A DNA stretch of 64,000 nucleotides from Geomonas agri. GTDB lineage: Bacteria > Desulfobacterota > Desulfuromonadia > Geobacterales > Geobacteraceae. The stretch spans positions 372,001 through 436,000 of the forward strand of contig NZ_JAINZO010000002.1 of assembly GCF_020179605.1 (NCBI RefSeq), read 5' to 3'. Both the position numbers and the translations under genes were made by a program. The notes below the pieces were generated by a model that was given only the letters and a program-made list of their open reading frames with translations, was not told where the DNA came from and made no database searches. This document shows, piece after piece, positions 37,002 through 46,557 of this stretch; within the stretch, counting starts at the first letter, position 1; every line of letters begins with the position of its first letter.

Positions 37002-37038
37002 AGTCAAAAAAACGAAGCTTGGGGATGTTTTTTTGACT
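37002..37038. terminator. AT-rich 12-bp inverted repeat, possible terminator
   Basis: A perfect 12-bp stem AGTCAAAAAAAC/GTTTTTTTGACT with a 13-nt loop lies just after the stop of the next upstream minus-strand gene. It differs from the GC-rich terminators elsewhere in the window and may serve both strands. Confidence 0.5.
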
Positions 37039-37043
37039 CGCCG

Positions 37044-38048
37044 TCAGTGGTGCAGGATCTTCTCCAGTTTGTCCGCCAGTTCGTGCGGGGCATAGGGGGG
37101 CATGACCACGCCCTTCACCCCCGCCTTGAGCGCCTTCAGCACCGCGGTCCGGGTCCACTCGGGAGCCGAGAGGAGCACGGCACCGCCGCTGCGGTCCACC
37201 ATCGGCACCACGCGCTTGCAGATGGCCAGGTCGCGGTCAGAGGTCTGCTTGAGGAAGATGAAGGCGGCGCGCACGTCGCCCTGGGCGAAGAGCCCTGGAA
37301 GGTCGGCCCCCAGTGGTGCATCGATCAGGTTGAGGCCCATGTCGGAGAGCCCCTGCACCAGTTCCTGGCGCCCCTGGTCATCCCCCAGCACTAAAATGGA
37401 GGGGAGCGGACCGGCGCTCTCCTCGCCCTCCGCCTCGACCTCGGCAACAGCCTCGACCGCAGCCTCCTCCGGCTGCGGGTCGAACAGGTTGGCCAGTGGG
37501 TGGGGAATCAGGATGTCCACCATGTTCATCTCGTGCCCCTCGATCTGCAGGGGGGCACGGTACATCAGGTACTCGCCGTCCGGGAAGGGGAGCTCGTCGG
37601 TGAGCGGGTCGGTACCGGGAACGTACTTCTGCGGCGGGAGGAGCTTCAGATGCACCTTGTCCGGCAGGTTGGGCTGGAACACCGAGTTGAAGGAGCCGAT
37701 GATCTGGTTGGCGATCTCGCCGAAGGCGTCCACGTCATCCGGCTCCTGAATGGAAAGCCGGCGTTTCTCCTGGATCCTCGGCCCCGGGATCCCCAGCAGG
37801 ATCGAGCTCATGACGATGGTGTCGCCCAGCGAGAAGAGGAGGTAGAAGAAGCCCGGGTACGCCTCGCGCGACTCCACCCCTACCACGTAGATGGGATTGT
37901 CCTCGTCGCCCAGGTAGCTCTTGCGGTTGGTGTTGAGGACGTCGGAGGCGGCCACGGACATGCCCTGGCCCAGGAGCATGCTGCTCTCCTCCCCGGCCTG
38001 CTTCATGGCGGCGTCCAACATGGATTGTAGTTTTTCGAATGCAGCCAT
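37044..38048 (-). CDS. CheX/CheC-like protein fused to a degenerate receiver domain
   Basis: The N-terminal half (about residues 1-200) resembles CheX/CheC-type phosphatases and keeps one E-x2-N motif (EIANQI near 111-116) that in this family attacks phospho-CheY. An acidic linker (about 200-225) leads to a receiver-like domain with the acidic pair GDD near 233-235. In that domain the phospho-acceptor strand reads AAFIFLKQTS with no Asp at the usual place, and the conserved Lys region reads MPPYAP, so it is probably a pseudo-receiver. It lies 11 bases downstream of cheX and a cheY. A role in turning off or sensing CheY output is inferred. Confidence 0.72.
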   Translation of the reverse strand: MAAFEKLQSMLDAAMKQAGEESSMLLGQGMSVAASDVLNTNRKSYLGDEDNPIYVVGVESREAYPGFFYLLFSLGDTIVMSSILLGIPGPRIQEKRRLSIQEPDDVDAFGEIANQIIGSFNSVFQPNLPDKVHLKLLPPQKYVPGTDPLTDELPFPDGEYLMYRAPLQIEGHEMNMVDILIPHPLANLFDPQPEEAAVEAVAEVEAEGEESAGPLPSILVLGDDQGRQELVQGLSDMGLNLIDAPLGADLPGLFAQGDVRAAFIFLKQTSDRDLAICKRVVPMVDRSGGAVLLSAPEWTRTAVLKALKAGVKGVVMPPYAPHELADKLEKILHH

Positions 38049-38059
38049 TACCGTACCGC

Positions 38060-38569
38060 CTAGACTTCCTTCCTGAGTTTCAAGCCGACCAGGAAGCGGT
38101 CACCCTCGTTGGTGAAGGGGATGATGACGCAGTCACTGTCGGCCATGGAGTTGACCGTGTAGTCCTCGCCGGAGATGACCGTCGGGATGGAGAGGTTGAT
38201 GTCCAGTCCCCCCTTGGAGAGGATCTGCTTCACGTAGCCGCCGAGCATGTTGGCGATCTCGCCCAGTGCGTCGTTGACGTCCTCGCCGACCTCCTCCACG
38301 TCCATGCCGAGCATGTTGGAGGTGATCCTCAAGGCCAGGTGCCGCGGGCAGTGGATGGAGAGTATGCCGGTATAGGTCCCCGCCAGGCCGACCATCCCGG
38401 TGACCGAGCAGTGGAACGAGGTGACCGGCTCCTTGAGGGGATAGCTGTCCTCGAGGGCCATCATCACCATGGTTTCGAACACCTCCTTGGTGGCGTTGAT
38501 GACATACGATGCCAGATCCGCCTCCTCAAGGTGTGTCGCGGCTGCGATATCCTGGTTCAGGGACATCAT
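38060..38569 (-). CDS. cheX: CheX-family chemotaxis phosphatase
   Basis: The 169-residue protein is a single CheX-type domain with the active-site motif D-x3-E-x2-N (DALGEIANMLGG, near residues 104-115) that dephosphorylates CheY-like regulators. The ATG overlaps the stop of the preceding cheY as ATGA, which strongly links the pair. Confidence 0.85.
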   Translation of the reverse strand: MMSLNQDIAAATHLEEADLASYVINATKEVFETMVMMALEDSYPLKEPVTSFHCSVTGMVGLAGTYTGILSIHCPRHLALRITSNMLGMDVEEVGEDVNDALGEIANMLGGYVKQILSKGGLDINLSIPTVISGEDYTVNSMADSDCVIIPFTNEGDRFLVGLKLRKEV

Positions 38570-38928
38570 AAAAGCCCCCCGAGCTTCTCGTTCAACTGGT
38601 CAGGCGTGAACGGCTTCTTGATACTGTCGCTGGCGCCGTTGTTGATCGCCTCCTTGAGGATGTCCTCGCCCCCCTCGGTGGTGATCATGACGATCGGGGT
38701 ATTGACCCCTTTGCCGCGGACGCACTTGATGAACTCGAGCCCGTCCATGTTGGGCATGTTGATGTCCGACAGGATCAGGTCGATGGTTTTCCCTTCCATG
38801 GCGGAGAGGGCCTCGATGCCGTCGCCGGCCTCGTAGATGTCGTCGATGGCGAGCCCTGCCTGGCGCAGGCTGCGGGAAATGATCTTTCTCATGGTCGAGG
38901 AATCGTCCACTATCAATACGTTGCCCAT
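38566..38928 (-). CDS. cheY: CheY-like response regulator
   Basis: The 120-residue protein is a lone receiver domain with the acidic pair Asp8-Asp9, phospho-acceptor Asp55 (LILSDINMP), the switch Thr in MITTEGG and the Lys in SIKKPFTP. There is no output domain, so it should act by binding another protein such as FliM or a kinase. AAGGAGGAG precedes the ATG. It is followed by two CheX-type genes. Confidence 0.92.
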   Translation of the reverse strand: MGNVLIVDDSSTMRKIISRSLRQAGLAIDDIYEAGDGIEALSAMEGKTIDLILSDINMPNMDGLEFIKCVRGKGVNTPIVMITTEGGEDILKEAINNGASDSIKKPFTPDQLNEKLGGLL

Positions 38929-39057
38929 GCTGTTCTCCTCCTTGGATGGTTATCTATGCTCGCACAGGGCGGCTTTTTTCTGTTCCGGGTGCCGCAGCGT
39001 GGGGCAGTCCCGATGACTGCCTAATCGGCGCGCAATGGCGGGAACTTTAACCCTTAA

Positions 39058-40095
39058 TCAGGACTTGAAGGTGCAGCGCTCGTTGTGCAGCGGCAAAAGG
39101 ACCGAGAAGCAGCTCCCCTTGCCCGCGCTGCTCTCAACGCGGATACTGCCGCCGTGCGCCTCCACTATCGCCTTGCTGATGGTCAGCCCGAGCCCGGTCC
39201 CCTTGAACCCCTGGGCGCCCGAGGCTCGGAAGTACTTGTTGAAGATGCGCGGCAGCTCAGTTTCCGGGATCCCTATGCCGGTGTCGCTGACACGGACCAG
39301 CAGGCAATCGTCCTCGAGCGTGCTGGTGACGCTGATGGTGCCACGCCTGGGGGTGAACTTCACCGCGTTGCCGATCAGGTTGGCAAAGACCCGGGTGATC
39401 TGCTTCTCGTCCAGGTCGAGTGTCGGGATGCCGTCGCAGATGTCGCTCAGGAAGTAGGAGCCGTGCACCGCGGCCTCCTGCTCGCCGTCACGGCAGCACC
39501 CCTCCAGGAGCGACCGGGCGTCGCAGGGCTGGCGGTCGATCTGTAAAAGCCCCGCCTCCAGCCGGTAGGCGTCCAGCACGTCGTCGATCATGGAGAGCAT
39601 CTTGACCGCGCTCTTCTCCATCTCCTTCACGAAGAGGTGCAGCGAGGGATCCATCTTGGTGGGCATCTCCCCCATGAGCCCCTGCATGTATCCCATGATC
39701 ACGGTAAGCGGCGACTTGAGGTCGTGGGTCATCATGGCCACGAACTCTTCGCGCTGGCGTTTCTCGCGCTTGTCGTGGCTGATGTCGCGCAGCTGGTACA
39801 GTTCCCCGGCCAGAGAGCCCCCCCCCAGGGGGGTGGAGCGAACCTGGATCACGGCGCCGTCGACGCTGATCTCCACCGGCTCGTCCTGCGCATTCTCACT
39901 GAGCACGCGGTAGATCGGGGTCCGCAGCGGGAGCATGTCCACCCGTTTGCCCAGCACCTTGGCACGCTCGACGTGCAGGATCTCCTCCGCCCTGCGGTTG
40001 ACGAAAAGCACCGTACCGCCGGCGTCGAGATAGACCGCTCCGCAGTCGACCTCTTCCAGCAGACGCGCCGCCAGGTTGTCACGTTCCTCCTGCAT
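39058..40095 (-). CDS. Soluble PAS-domain sensor histidine kinase
   Basis: The 345-residue kinase has a PAS domain (about 12-105), then HisKA with the phosphorylated His124 in MTHDLKSPL and a HATPase domain with NLIGNAVKF, VSDTGIGIPE and GLGLTISK. No membrane helix is visible, so it should sense an internal signal. ATG at 40095 was chosen because GGAGG lies 5-6 bases upstream; the longer frame to 40158 has no such site. The cheY gene lies 129 bases downstream on the same strand and may be its partner. Confidence 0.88.
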   Translation of the reverse strand: MQEERDNLAARLLEEVDCGAVYLDAGGTVLFVNRRAEEILHVERAKVLGKRVDMLPLRTPIYRVLSENAQDEPVEISVDGAVIQVRSTPLGGGSLAGELYQLRDISHDKREKRQREEFVAMMTHDLKSPLTVIMGYMQGLMGEMPTKMDPSLHLFVKEMEKSAVKMLSMIDDVLDAYRLEAGLLQIDRQPCDARSLLEGCCRDGEQEAAVHGSYFLSDICDGIPTLDLDEKQITRVFANLIGNAVKFTPRRGTISVTSTLEDDCLLVRVSDTGIGIPETELPRIFNKYFRASGAQGFKGTGLGLTISKAIVEAHGGSIRVESSAGKGSCFSVLLPLHNERCTFKS

Positions 40096-40265
40096 GCTAC
40101 CTCCAGCTTCAAAGCCCTGTTTTTGCTTATCGGAAACTGTCTGCATAGCTTGAGCCAAAAGAACGGCAAAAGTTTACCAGAGGGAGAGTGAATGGGAATT
40201 ATGGGAGGGATGGGATTTTGGGGAATAATGGGAAAACAGGGAAATCGGAGGGGAGTGGCGTTGCT

Positions 40266-40286
40266 CCCTCCCCCGGAGGGGGAGGG
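40266..40286. repeat. Palindrome of the CCCTCCCCC type
   Basis: A 9-bp stem CCCTCCCCC/GGGGGAGGG with a 3-nt loop lies between the kinase and rhodanese genes. It has the same build as the left hairpin at 4248-4268 and is probably the same repeat family. On the minus strand it lies after the rhodanese stop, without a T-run. Confidence 0.6.
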
Positions 40287-40304
40287 ATAGAGAGGTGGGA
40301 GGGG

Positions 40305-40691
40305 CTAGCGACCCGCCATCTGCAGCGGCAGACCGTTGTTGTACCAGCCGACGATGCCGTCGGTCATATTGTAGATCTGGCGGAACCCTTTTGAGGCCAG
40401 GTAGCTGGCGGCGGTGGAGGAACGGGCGCCTACGGCGCAGTAAACCAGCACCGGCCGGTCACGCGGAACTTCCTGCACACGACGGTTCAACTCGCCCAGA
40501 GGGATCAACCGCGCCCCCTTCAGGTGCGCCTGGCGGTACTCGTCCGGGGTGCGCACATCGAGCAGCACCATCTTGGGGGTCTTGGCCAGCAATGCCTGGG
40601 CCTGTTTCGAGGTGACGTTGGCAGGCTCAACGGCCTGGGAAAGGGAAGCGGTCAACAGCAACACGGACAACAGTACGGCGATAAATCTCAT
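40305..40691 (-). CDS. Exported single-domain rhodanese
   Basis: The 128-residue protein has a signal peptide (residues 1-20, ending SLSQA) and one rhodanese domain with LLDVRTPDEYRQAHLKGA and the active-site Cys85 in YCAVGARS. It should move sulfane sulfur or bind persulfides in the periplasm. ATG at 40691 was chosen because the signal peptide starts there; GGAG lies about 11 bases upstream. It ends a run of minus-strand genes that begins with an RND efflux system. Confidence 0.85.
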   Translation of the reverse strand: MRFIAVLLSVLLLTASLSQAVEPANVTSKQAQALLAKTPKMVLLDVRTPDEYRQAHLKGARLIPLGELNRRVQEVPRDRPVLVYCAVGARSSTAASYLASKGFRQIYNMTDGIVGWYNNGLPLQMAGR

Positions 40692-40717
40692 TTGGTGAAC
40701 ATCTCCTTGCAAATTAA

Positions 40718-41548
40718 CTAATCGACTTCGAGTACGTACCCCACCTGCATGGCCTTGAACCCGCCGGGGAAGGCGGTGGCGAGCCGGGCGGCGGCATGGA
40801 ACCCGGTGCAATGCCCGGGACAGATCTTCTTCAGCCCGTAACGCTTCAGGGCTTTAATGGTAGCGTCAATCTGTGTCTGTGGCGAGAAGGCGAGATGGCA
40901 TCCTCCCACCACCCCGTACACCTGCTCCACGCCGGTTCGCTCGCGAGCGAGCTCCAGGGTGTTGACGACCCCGGCGTGACAGCAGCCCAGCAACAGCAAC
41001 AGCCCCTTCTCCGTCACGATAACCAGGGATTGATCGTCAGTGACCCTATCCCTCTGGCAGCCGGCCTCGTCGCAGAAAAGGCCGGCGTCCCCCTCCTCAT
41101 AGCTGGTGCTGCGCGGCACCTCGCCGGTCAGGAAAACGCCGGGGAGCACCTCCCGGAAGGAGTCACTGTAGGAGAAGGTCGCGCCCAGTCCGGTCAAAAA
41201 ATCTTGGGAGTAGGGTATGCCGACCGAACGGGTGCTCCCCTCGCGCAGCACGTAGCGTGGGGTGAAGACGTCAGGATGCGCCAGTATGCGCTTGGGACCG
41301 GCCACCTGCAACAACGGCCAGAGGCCACCGGCATGATCGTAGTGGCCGTGGGAGAGCACCACCTGCTCAACTGCTTTCAGGTCCACGTTCATGCGCTGGG
41401 CGTTGTGCAACAGCGTGTGGCCACCGCCGGTGTCGAAGAGGAGCGACTGGTCTCCCACCTGCACCAAGGCGGCGAAACCGTGCTCACCGAGCGTGCCGGA
41501 GATGGCCCCGGCGGTGTTGTCGCAGAGGACCCGGATGCGGCAGATCAT
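40718..41548 (-). CDS. Metallo-beta-lactamase-fold hydrolase (dihydropterin synthase-like subgroup)
   Basis: The 276-residue protein has the metal-binding motif SHGHYDHAGG (His67, His69, Asp71, His72) and later His residues in GCCHAGV, VVGGCHLAF and CPGHCTGF. The pattern fits the subgroup annotated as ribofuranosylaminobenzene phosphate synthase-like. The GCCHAG and CPGHCTG segments are rich in Cys near the metal site. ATG overlaps the DUF2892 stop as ATGA. The substrate is unknown; the sulfur-related neighbours suggest a sulfur or thioester substrate but do not prove it. Confidence 0.82.
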   Translation of the reverse strand: MICRIRVLCDNTAGAISGTLGEHGFAALVQVGDQSLLFDTGGGHTLLHNAQRMNVDLKAVEQVVLSHGHYDHAGGLWPLLQVAGPKRILAHPDVFTPRYVLREGSTRSVGIPYSQDFLTGLGATFSYSDSFREVLPGVFLTGEVPRSTSYEEGDAGLFCDEAGCQRDRVTDDQSLVIVTEKGLLLLLGCCHAGVVNTLELARERTGVEQVYGVVGGCHLAFSPQTQIDATIKALKRYGLKKICPGHCTGFHAAARLATAFPGGFKAMQVGYVLEVD

Positions 41549-41757
41549 TTACGGCACTCTGCCGGCGGCAGCTTGGGCACGCCCAGCTTGTCCAGAATGG
41601 TCATCATCGGGCACCAGTTGGTGAAGCCGGACTGCAAGAGGTTCAGGCCGATGAAGGCGGTGAACCAGAGCCAGTTCGGATTGTGAAAGTGGGCCAGCGC
41701 CAAGGAGAGCAGGGTGAAGGTGCCGGCGATCAGTCTCAACAGTCTGTCGATGTACAT
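41545..41757 (-). CDS. DUF2892 (YgaP-type) inner-membrane protein
   Basis: The 70-residue protein has two hydrophobic helices and the family-typical RLLRLIAGTFTLLSLAL and NLLQSGFTNWCPMMTILDKLGV, including the conserved Cys. In other bacteria this domain is fused to a rhodanese (YgaP); here an exported rhodanese lies in the same run of genes. AAAGGAGG precedes the ATG. Confidence 0.88.
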   Translation of the reverse strand: MYIDRLLRLIAGTFTLLSLALAHFHNPNWLWFTAFIGLNLLQSGFTNWCPMMTILDKLGVPKLPPAECRK

Positions 41758-41777
41758 GCGAACCTCCTTTACTTAGG

Positions 41778-42209
41778 TCACTGCTTCTGCTGCAGCAGTT
41801 CGGCTACCTTGCCCGCCGTGGTGGCGGTGAACTCCACGCAGCGCTTCTTGCCGTTGGCGGTGAGGGCCTTGCAGCAGGTGACGCGGTACTGCTCCTTGAA
41901 CCAGTGGTGCAGTTCCTTGGTGAGCGCGGCTGCCGCCTTGCGGTCCTGCACCACCAGGCCTATGGCCATGGTGCCGCCGGCCACCGCACCGCAGATGCAG
42001 CCGGCGCCGGAACCGCCGCCAAAACCGGAAGCCAGGTGCACCAGTTCGTCGCCCGCCTCGGGCAGGAACTCATTTTTCACCGCGGCCAGTACGGCCTCGG
42101 CGCAGTGCATCTTGCCGGAGCGGTAGAACCCCTCCGCCTCGTTGGCCACCTTATCGGCTACTGACTCGCCGTTCACTTTTTCAGCAACATTCTTTCGCAA
42201 CCAAAACAC
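41778..42209 (-). CDS. C_GCAxxG_C_C family redox protein
   Basis: The 143-residue protein has the defining pattern of this family: Cys in MHCAEAVL, GAGCICGAVAGG (GCxCGAxxGG) near residues 68-79, and late Cys residues in VTCCKAL and KRCVEF. The family is often next to redox or metal-handling genes, but its chemistry is not settled. It starts with GTG preceded by AGGAGG and lies 22 bases after the RND pump gene. Confidence 0.85.
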   Translation of the reverse strand: MFWLRKNVAEKVNGESVADKVANEAEGFYRSGKMHCAEAVLAAVKNEFLPEAGDELVHLASGFGGGSGAGCICGAVAGGTMAIGLVVQDRKAAAALTKELHHWFKEQYRVTCCKALTANGKKRCVEFTATTAGKVAELLQQKQ

Positions 42210-42231
42210 GTAAAACCTCCTAAAGGCAAGG

Positions 42232-45200
42232 TTAAGGCGTTACCTCAACCGGCTTCTTATGTTTCTCCTTCCACGACTGCACCATGAAGTACAGGATCGG
42301 GATCGTGATCCTGGAAAGCGTGGTGGAGGCGATCTCGCCGCACATCATGGCCAGCGCGAGCCCCTGGAAGATGGGATCGAACAGGATCACGAAGCTCCCG
42401 ACCACGACCGCCGCCGCGGTGAGCAGCATGGGACGGAAACGGACCGCACCGGCGTCGATGATCGCCTCGTCAAGCGCCATTCCTTCCCGGCGCCGCAACT
42501 CGGCGAAGTCAATCAGGATGATCGAGTTCCTGACGATGATCCCCGCCAGGGCGATGAAGCCTATCATACTGGTGGCCGTGAAGAAAGCCCCCATAATGGC
42601 GTGCCCCGGCAGGATGCCGATCAGGGTGAGCGGGATGGGCGCCATGATCACCAGCGGCGTGGTGAAGTCGCGGAACCAGGCCACAACCAGCACGTAGATG
42701 AGCACCATGACCGCCGCGAAGGCGGCGCCCAGGTCGCGGAACACCTCGTAGGTGATGTGCCATTCGCCGTCCCACTTGATGCCGGGGCGCTCCTCGCTCC
42801 AGGGCTGGGTCGCCGCCCGCTGCTCGATATGATAACCGCCGGGAAGCGGGATGTTGTCGATATCCTTGTGCATCTTCAGGATAGCGTAGACCGGTGCCTC
42901 GATCTTGCCGGCGACGTCGCCGATGACGTAGACCACGCTCTTCATGTTCTTGCGGTAGAGCGATTTCTCCTCTACACCGCGCACCACGCGCACCAGCTCG
43001 GAAAGCGGCACGTTCCCCTTGCTCCCGGCCACGTAGATCGAGGAGAGCGAGGAGACGTCGCTGCGCGAACCGACCGGCAGGCGCAGGTTGATCCGGATCG
43101 GCTCCTTCTCTTGCGGCACGTGCATGAGCCCGACGTCCGTTCCCCCCACCGCCAGTTTCAGGGTCTGCACCACTTGCGCAGCGTCGACGCCGGAAAGCGC
43201 CGCCTTCTCACGGTCCACCTCGAAGCGCAGCGTGGGCTGATCGTCCTCCTGGTACCAGTCCACATCGACCACGCCCGGCGTCTGCTTGAAGATGTCTCGT
43301 ATCTTCCTCGCGATGTCCACGCGGCTTTGCTGGTCCGGGCCATAAACCTCCGCCACCAGGGTGGAGAGGACCGGCGGTCCCGGCGGGATCTCCGCCACCT
43401 TGAGCCGCGCGCCATAGCGGTCGGTGATCGCCATCAGCGTGGGGCGGATCCTCTTGGCAATGTCGTGGGACTGGCTGCTGCGCTCGTCCTTGCTCACCAG
43501 GTTGACCTGGATCTCGGCAACGCTCGGCCCCTGGCGCAGGTAGTAGTGACGCACAAGCCCGTTGAAGTTGAAGGGGGAACTGGTGCCGACGTAACTCTGG
43601 AAGTCGGTCACCTCGGGCACCTTCCTGAGCGCGTCGCCGAGCTCGGCCACCATGCGCGCATTCTCCTCCAGCGTAGTCCCCTCCGGCGCGTCGACGATCA
43701 GCTGCAACTCGCTCTTGTTGTCGAAGGGGAGCATCTTGACGGTTACGGCCTTGAAGTAGATCAGCGAGCAGGATAGGAGCAGCAGGATGACCACCATGGC
43801 CAGGAAGCCGTGGCGCACCTTGGCATCGTGTAAAAGTCGCCCCATCATGCGCCGGTAGAAGCGGGTCATCCACGTTTCTTCAGGAGCGGCCTCGCTACCG
43901 TAGTGCGACTCCCCCTTCATGAACCGGTAGGCGAAGTAGGGGGTGACGATCAACGCGATCAGGAGCGAGAAGACCATGGCCATCGAGGCGCCGACCGGGA
44001 TGGGACGCATGTACGGACCCATGAGACCGCCGACGAAGCCCATCGGGAGGATCGAGGCAATGACCGCGAGGGTAGCCAGCATGGTGGGGTTGCCGATCTC
44101 GTCTACCGCCCGGACCGCCGCCTCCAGCGGCTTGAAGGTGGTCGTGGTGAAGTAGCGGTGGATGTTCTCCACCACCACGATGGCGTCGTCCACGAGAATG
44201 CCGATGGAGAAGATCAGTGCGAACAGCGTGATCCGGTTCAGCGTGTAGCCGATCCGGTTGAAGATGAACATGGTGAGCGCCAGCGTCACCGGAATCGCGA
44301 TGGCAGCTACCGCGCCGGCGCGCCACCCCATGAATACCGCGATCAGGATGGTGACCGAGATGGCCGCCAGGAACATGTGGAACAACAGCTCGTTGTTCTT
44401 GTCCTTGGCGGTTTCACCGTAGTTCCTGGTGACGGTAACCTGCATCTCCGAGGGAATCAGTTTCCCTTTCTGGAACTCGACCCGCTTCAGGAGGTCCTCG
44501 GCTACCCAGGTGGCGTTGGCCCCCTTGCGCTTGGCGATGGCGATGGTGACCGCCGGATAGTCGCCGCCACCCCCCTTCAGGTCCTTGTGCGCCGCTGCGG
44601 GCCCAAGGCCGAAGAAAACGTAGTCCTTTGGTTCCTGCACCCCGTCGGTCACCGTGGCGACATCGGAAAGGTAAACCGGACGGCCATCCTTGACGCTCAC
44701 TACGAGCCGCCCAGCATCGGCGGGATTGGAGATGAAGCCGCCGGCTTCCAGGCTGTACTCGCGGTTACCCGAGGCGAAGGTGCCGGCGCGCTGCGATACG
44801 TTGGCCTTCTCCAGCGCCCCCATCACCGCCAGCGGCGTGAGTCCGTAGGAGGCGAGCCGGGCCGGGTCGAGCTGCACCTTCAACTCGCGCGACAGTCCCC
44901 CCTTGATCTCGGAGTGGGCGACGTTCTCCACCTTCTGCAGGTCGTCGCACAGCTCACGTGCCACGCGGCGCAGGGCGTTGTGGTCGTAGCGGTCCGACCA
45001 GAGGGTGAGCGAGAGGATGGGGACGTCGTCGATGGACTTCGAGACCACCAGCGGCTCGCCCGCACCGGGAGGGAGGAGGTTGCGGTTGCTCATCACCTTG
45101 TTGTAGAGCTTGACCAGGGACTCTTCCATGTTCTCGCCGACCAGGAAGCGGACCGTGATAATACCCATCCCCTGGCGGCTGGCGGAGTAGATGTACTCGA

Positions 45201-45447
45201 CGCCGTTGATCTCCCAGATCTTCTTCTCGAAGGTGGTCACCACCCGCTCTTCGACCTCCTTCGGGGATGAGCCGGGCATGGGGAGGTAGATGTCCACCAT
45301 GGGGACCACGATCTGGGGCTCCTCCTCGCGCGGCGTCGCGATGACGGAGTAGAGCCCGATCAAGAGCGAAGCCGCCACGATGAGCGGCGTCAGCTTGGAA
45401 TCTATGAAAGCGCGGGCTATCTTCCCCGCGAAGCCGAGGTTGTTCAT
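42232..45447 (-). CDS. RND efflux pump inner-membrane protein
   Basis: The 1071-residue protein is a full-length RND transporter with 12 membrane helices expected, one near residues 15-35, a cluster at about 345-510 (with [20 protein letters not shown] carrying the proton-relay Asp pair near 415-416) and another at about 890-1040. The periplasmic domains lie between them. It differs from AcrB in detail, for instance in the [15 protein letters not shown] segment typical of a separate group of RND pumps. Its substrate cannot be read from sequence. It lies last in a channel-adaptor-pump set. Confidence 0.92.
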   Translation of the reverse strand: MNNLGFAGKIARAFIDSKLTPLIVAASLLIGLYSVIATPREEEPQIVVPMVDIYLPMPGSSPKEVEERVVTTFEKKIWEINGVEYIYSASRQGMGIITVRFLVGENMEESLVKLYNKVMSNRNLLPPGAGEPLVVSKSIDDVPILSLTLWSDRYDHNALRRVARELCDDLQKVENVAHSEIKGGLSRELKVQLDPARLASYGLTPLAVMGALEKANVSQRAGTFASGNREYSLEAGGFISNPADAGRLVVSVKDGRPVYLSDVATVTDGVQEPKDYVFFGLGPAAAHKDLKGGGGDYPAVTIAIAKRKGANATWVAEDLLKRVEFQKGKLIPSEMQVTVTRNYGETAKDKNNELLFHMFLAAISVTILIAVFMGWRAGAVAAIAIPVTLALTMFIFNRIGYTLNRITLFALIFSIGILVDDAIVVVENIHRYFTTTTFKPLEAAVRAVDEIGNPTMLATLAVIASILPMGFVGGLMGPYMRPIPVGASMAMVFSLLIALIVTPYFAYRFMKGESHYGSEAAPEETWMTRFYRRMMGRLLHDAKVRHGFLAMVVILLLLSCSLIYFKAVTVKMLPFDNKSELQLIVDAPEGTTLEENARMVAELGDALRKVPEVTDFQSYVGTSSPFNFNGLVRHYYLRQGPSVAEIQVNLVSKDERSSQSHDIAKRIRPTLMAITDRYGARLKVAEIPPGPPVLSTLVAEVYGPDQQSRVDIARKIRDIFKQTPGVVDVDWYQEDDQPTLRFEVDREKAALSGVDAAQVVQTLKLAVGGTDVGLMHVPQEKEPIRINLRLPVGSRSDVSSLSSIYVAGSKGNVPLSELVRVVRGVEEKSLYRKNMKSVVYVIGDVAGKIEAPVYAILKMHKDIDNIPLPGGYHIEQRAATQPWSEERPGIKWDGEWHITYEVFRDLGAAFAAVMVLIYVLVVAWFRDFTTPLVIMAPIPLTLIGILPGHAIMGAFFTATSMIGFIALAGIIVRNSIILIDFAELRRREGMALDEAIIDAGAVRFRPMLLTAAAVVVGSFVILFDPIFQGLALAMMCGEIASTTLSRITIPILYFMVQSWKEKHKKPVEVTP

Positions 45448-45459
45448 GAAGTTCTCCGC

Positions 45460-46557
45460 CTACTGTACCTTGGCGCCGTCTACCATCTTGTCGAGGCCTG
45501 CCGTGACCACTTTCTCGCCGGGGGCGAGGCCGGAGAGGATCTCCACGCGGCCGCCCTGGGCGCGCCCGGGCTTGACCAGGCGCAGGCGGGCGAGCCCCTC
45601 GGGGGATACCACCCACACCGAGGTGAGCGAGGAACGCTGCACCACCGCGGTCGCGGGGACCGCAATGCCCTTGCGGGAGCCGGTCTTGAAGAATGCCTTG
45701 CCGTAGCTGCCGGAACGAAGCCCCTTGGAGGGGAGATCAACCTTGACGGTGAAGGTGCGGGTGGCGGGATCCACCACCGGGACCACCTCGGAGACGCGTC
45801 CGGTCGCCGGCGCCCCCTCTACCGCGATACCGATCTGATCGCCGGCCTTCACCTTGCCGAGGAGCATCTCAGGAGCGGCCACTTCCAGGCGGAACCCTTC
45901 GTCCCCCTCGACAGTTAGCAGCGGCGTGCCGGGGAAAACGGTCTGCCCTGCCTCGACCTGCTTGGCGACCACCACGCCGGAGATGGGAGAAGTCACCCTG
46001 CCGTAGCCGGCCACGACTCCGGCCGCCTGTGCGCCGTGGCGGGCCTGGGCCAGGCGCGCCTGCGCCCTCGCCACTCCTTCAGCCGCCACTTCCTGCTCGG
46101 TCTTCCTGGTGTCATACTCCTGGCGGGTCACCGCCTGCTCGGCGAAGAGCCGCGAGTAGCGGTCGAAGGTAACGTCGGCGAGCTTCTTCTGCGCCTGCGC
46201 CTCGGACAGCGCACGCGCCGCCTCCTCGACCCCGGAGGCCGCACCGGCCGCTGCGGCACCGCTTTCCACCGCTTCGATGGATACCAGCACGTTCCCCCGC
46301 CCGACCCGCTCACCTTCACGTACGAACACCCGTGTCACGCTGCCGGGAATCCGGGCCGCGATCTGGGCGCTGTTACGCGCCCGCACCGTGCCGACCGCCT
46401 CCTGGACGTCCGGCAGATCCTCGGCCGCGAGGGTCTGCACCGTGGCGCCGGTCACCACCGGCGGCGGTGCCGGAGCCGTGCTGTGCCCTTCCTGCTTGCC
46501 GCAGCCGAAGCCGCTCGCTATCACGAGGGCAACCAAAGCCGCCCGGTATGTTCTCAT
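45460..46557 (-). CDS. RND efflux periplasmic adaptor lipoprotein
   Basis: The 365-residue protein starts with a lipoprotein signal peptide and lipobox with Cys19 (ASGFGC). Then follow a biotinyl-lipoyl-like part (RVFVREGERVGRGNVLVSIE), a coiled-coil hairpin (about 110-175), and the beta-barrel part with TVFPGTPLLTV. It bridges the RND pump and the outer-membrane channel. ATG overlaps the stop of the channel gene as ATGA. Confidence 0.92.
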   Translation of the reverse strand: MRTYRAALVALVIASGFGCGKQEGHSTAPAPPPVVTGATVQTLAAEDLPDVQEAVGTVRARNSAQIAARIPGSVTRVFVREGERVGRGNVLVSIEAVESGAAAAGAASGVEEAARALSEAQAQKKLADVTFDRYSRLFAEQAVTRQEYDTRKTEQEVAAEGVARAQARLAQARHGAQAAGVVAGYGRVTSPISGVVVAKQVEAGQTVFPGTPLLTVEGDEGFRLEVAAPEMLLGKVKAGDQIGIAVEGAPATGRVSEVVPVVDPATRTFTVKVDLPSKGLRSGSYGKAFFKTGSRKGIAVPATAVVQRSSLTSVWVVSPEGLARLRLVKPGRAQGGRVEILSGLAPGEKVVTAGLDKMVDGAKVQ

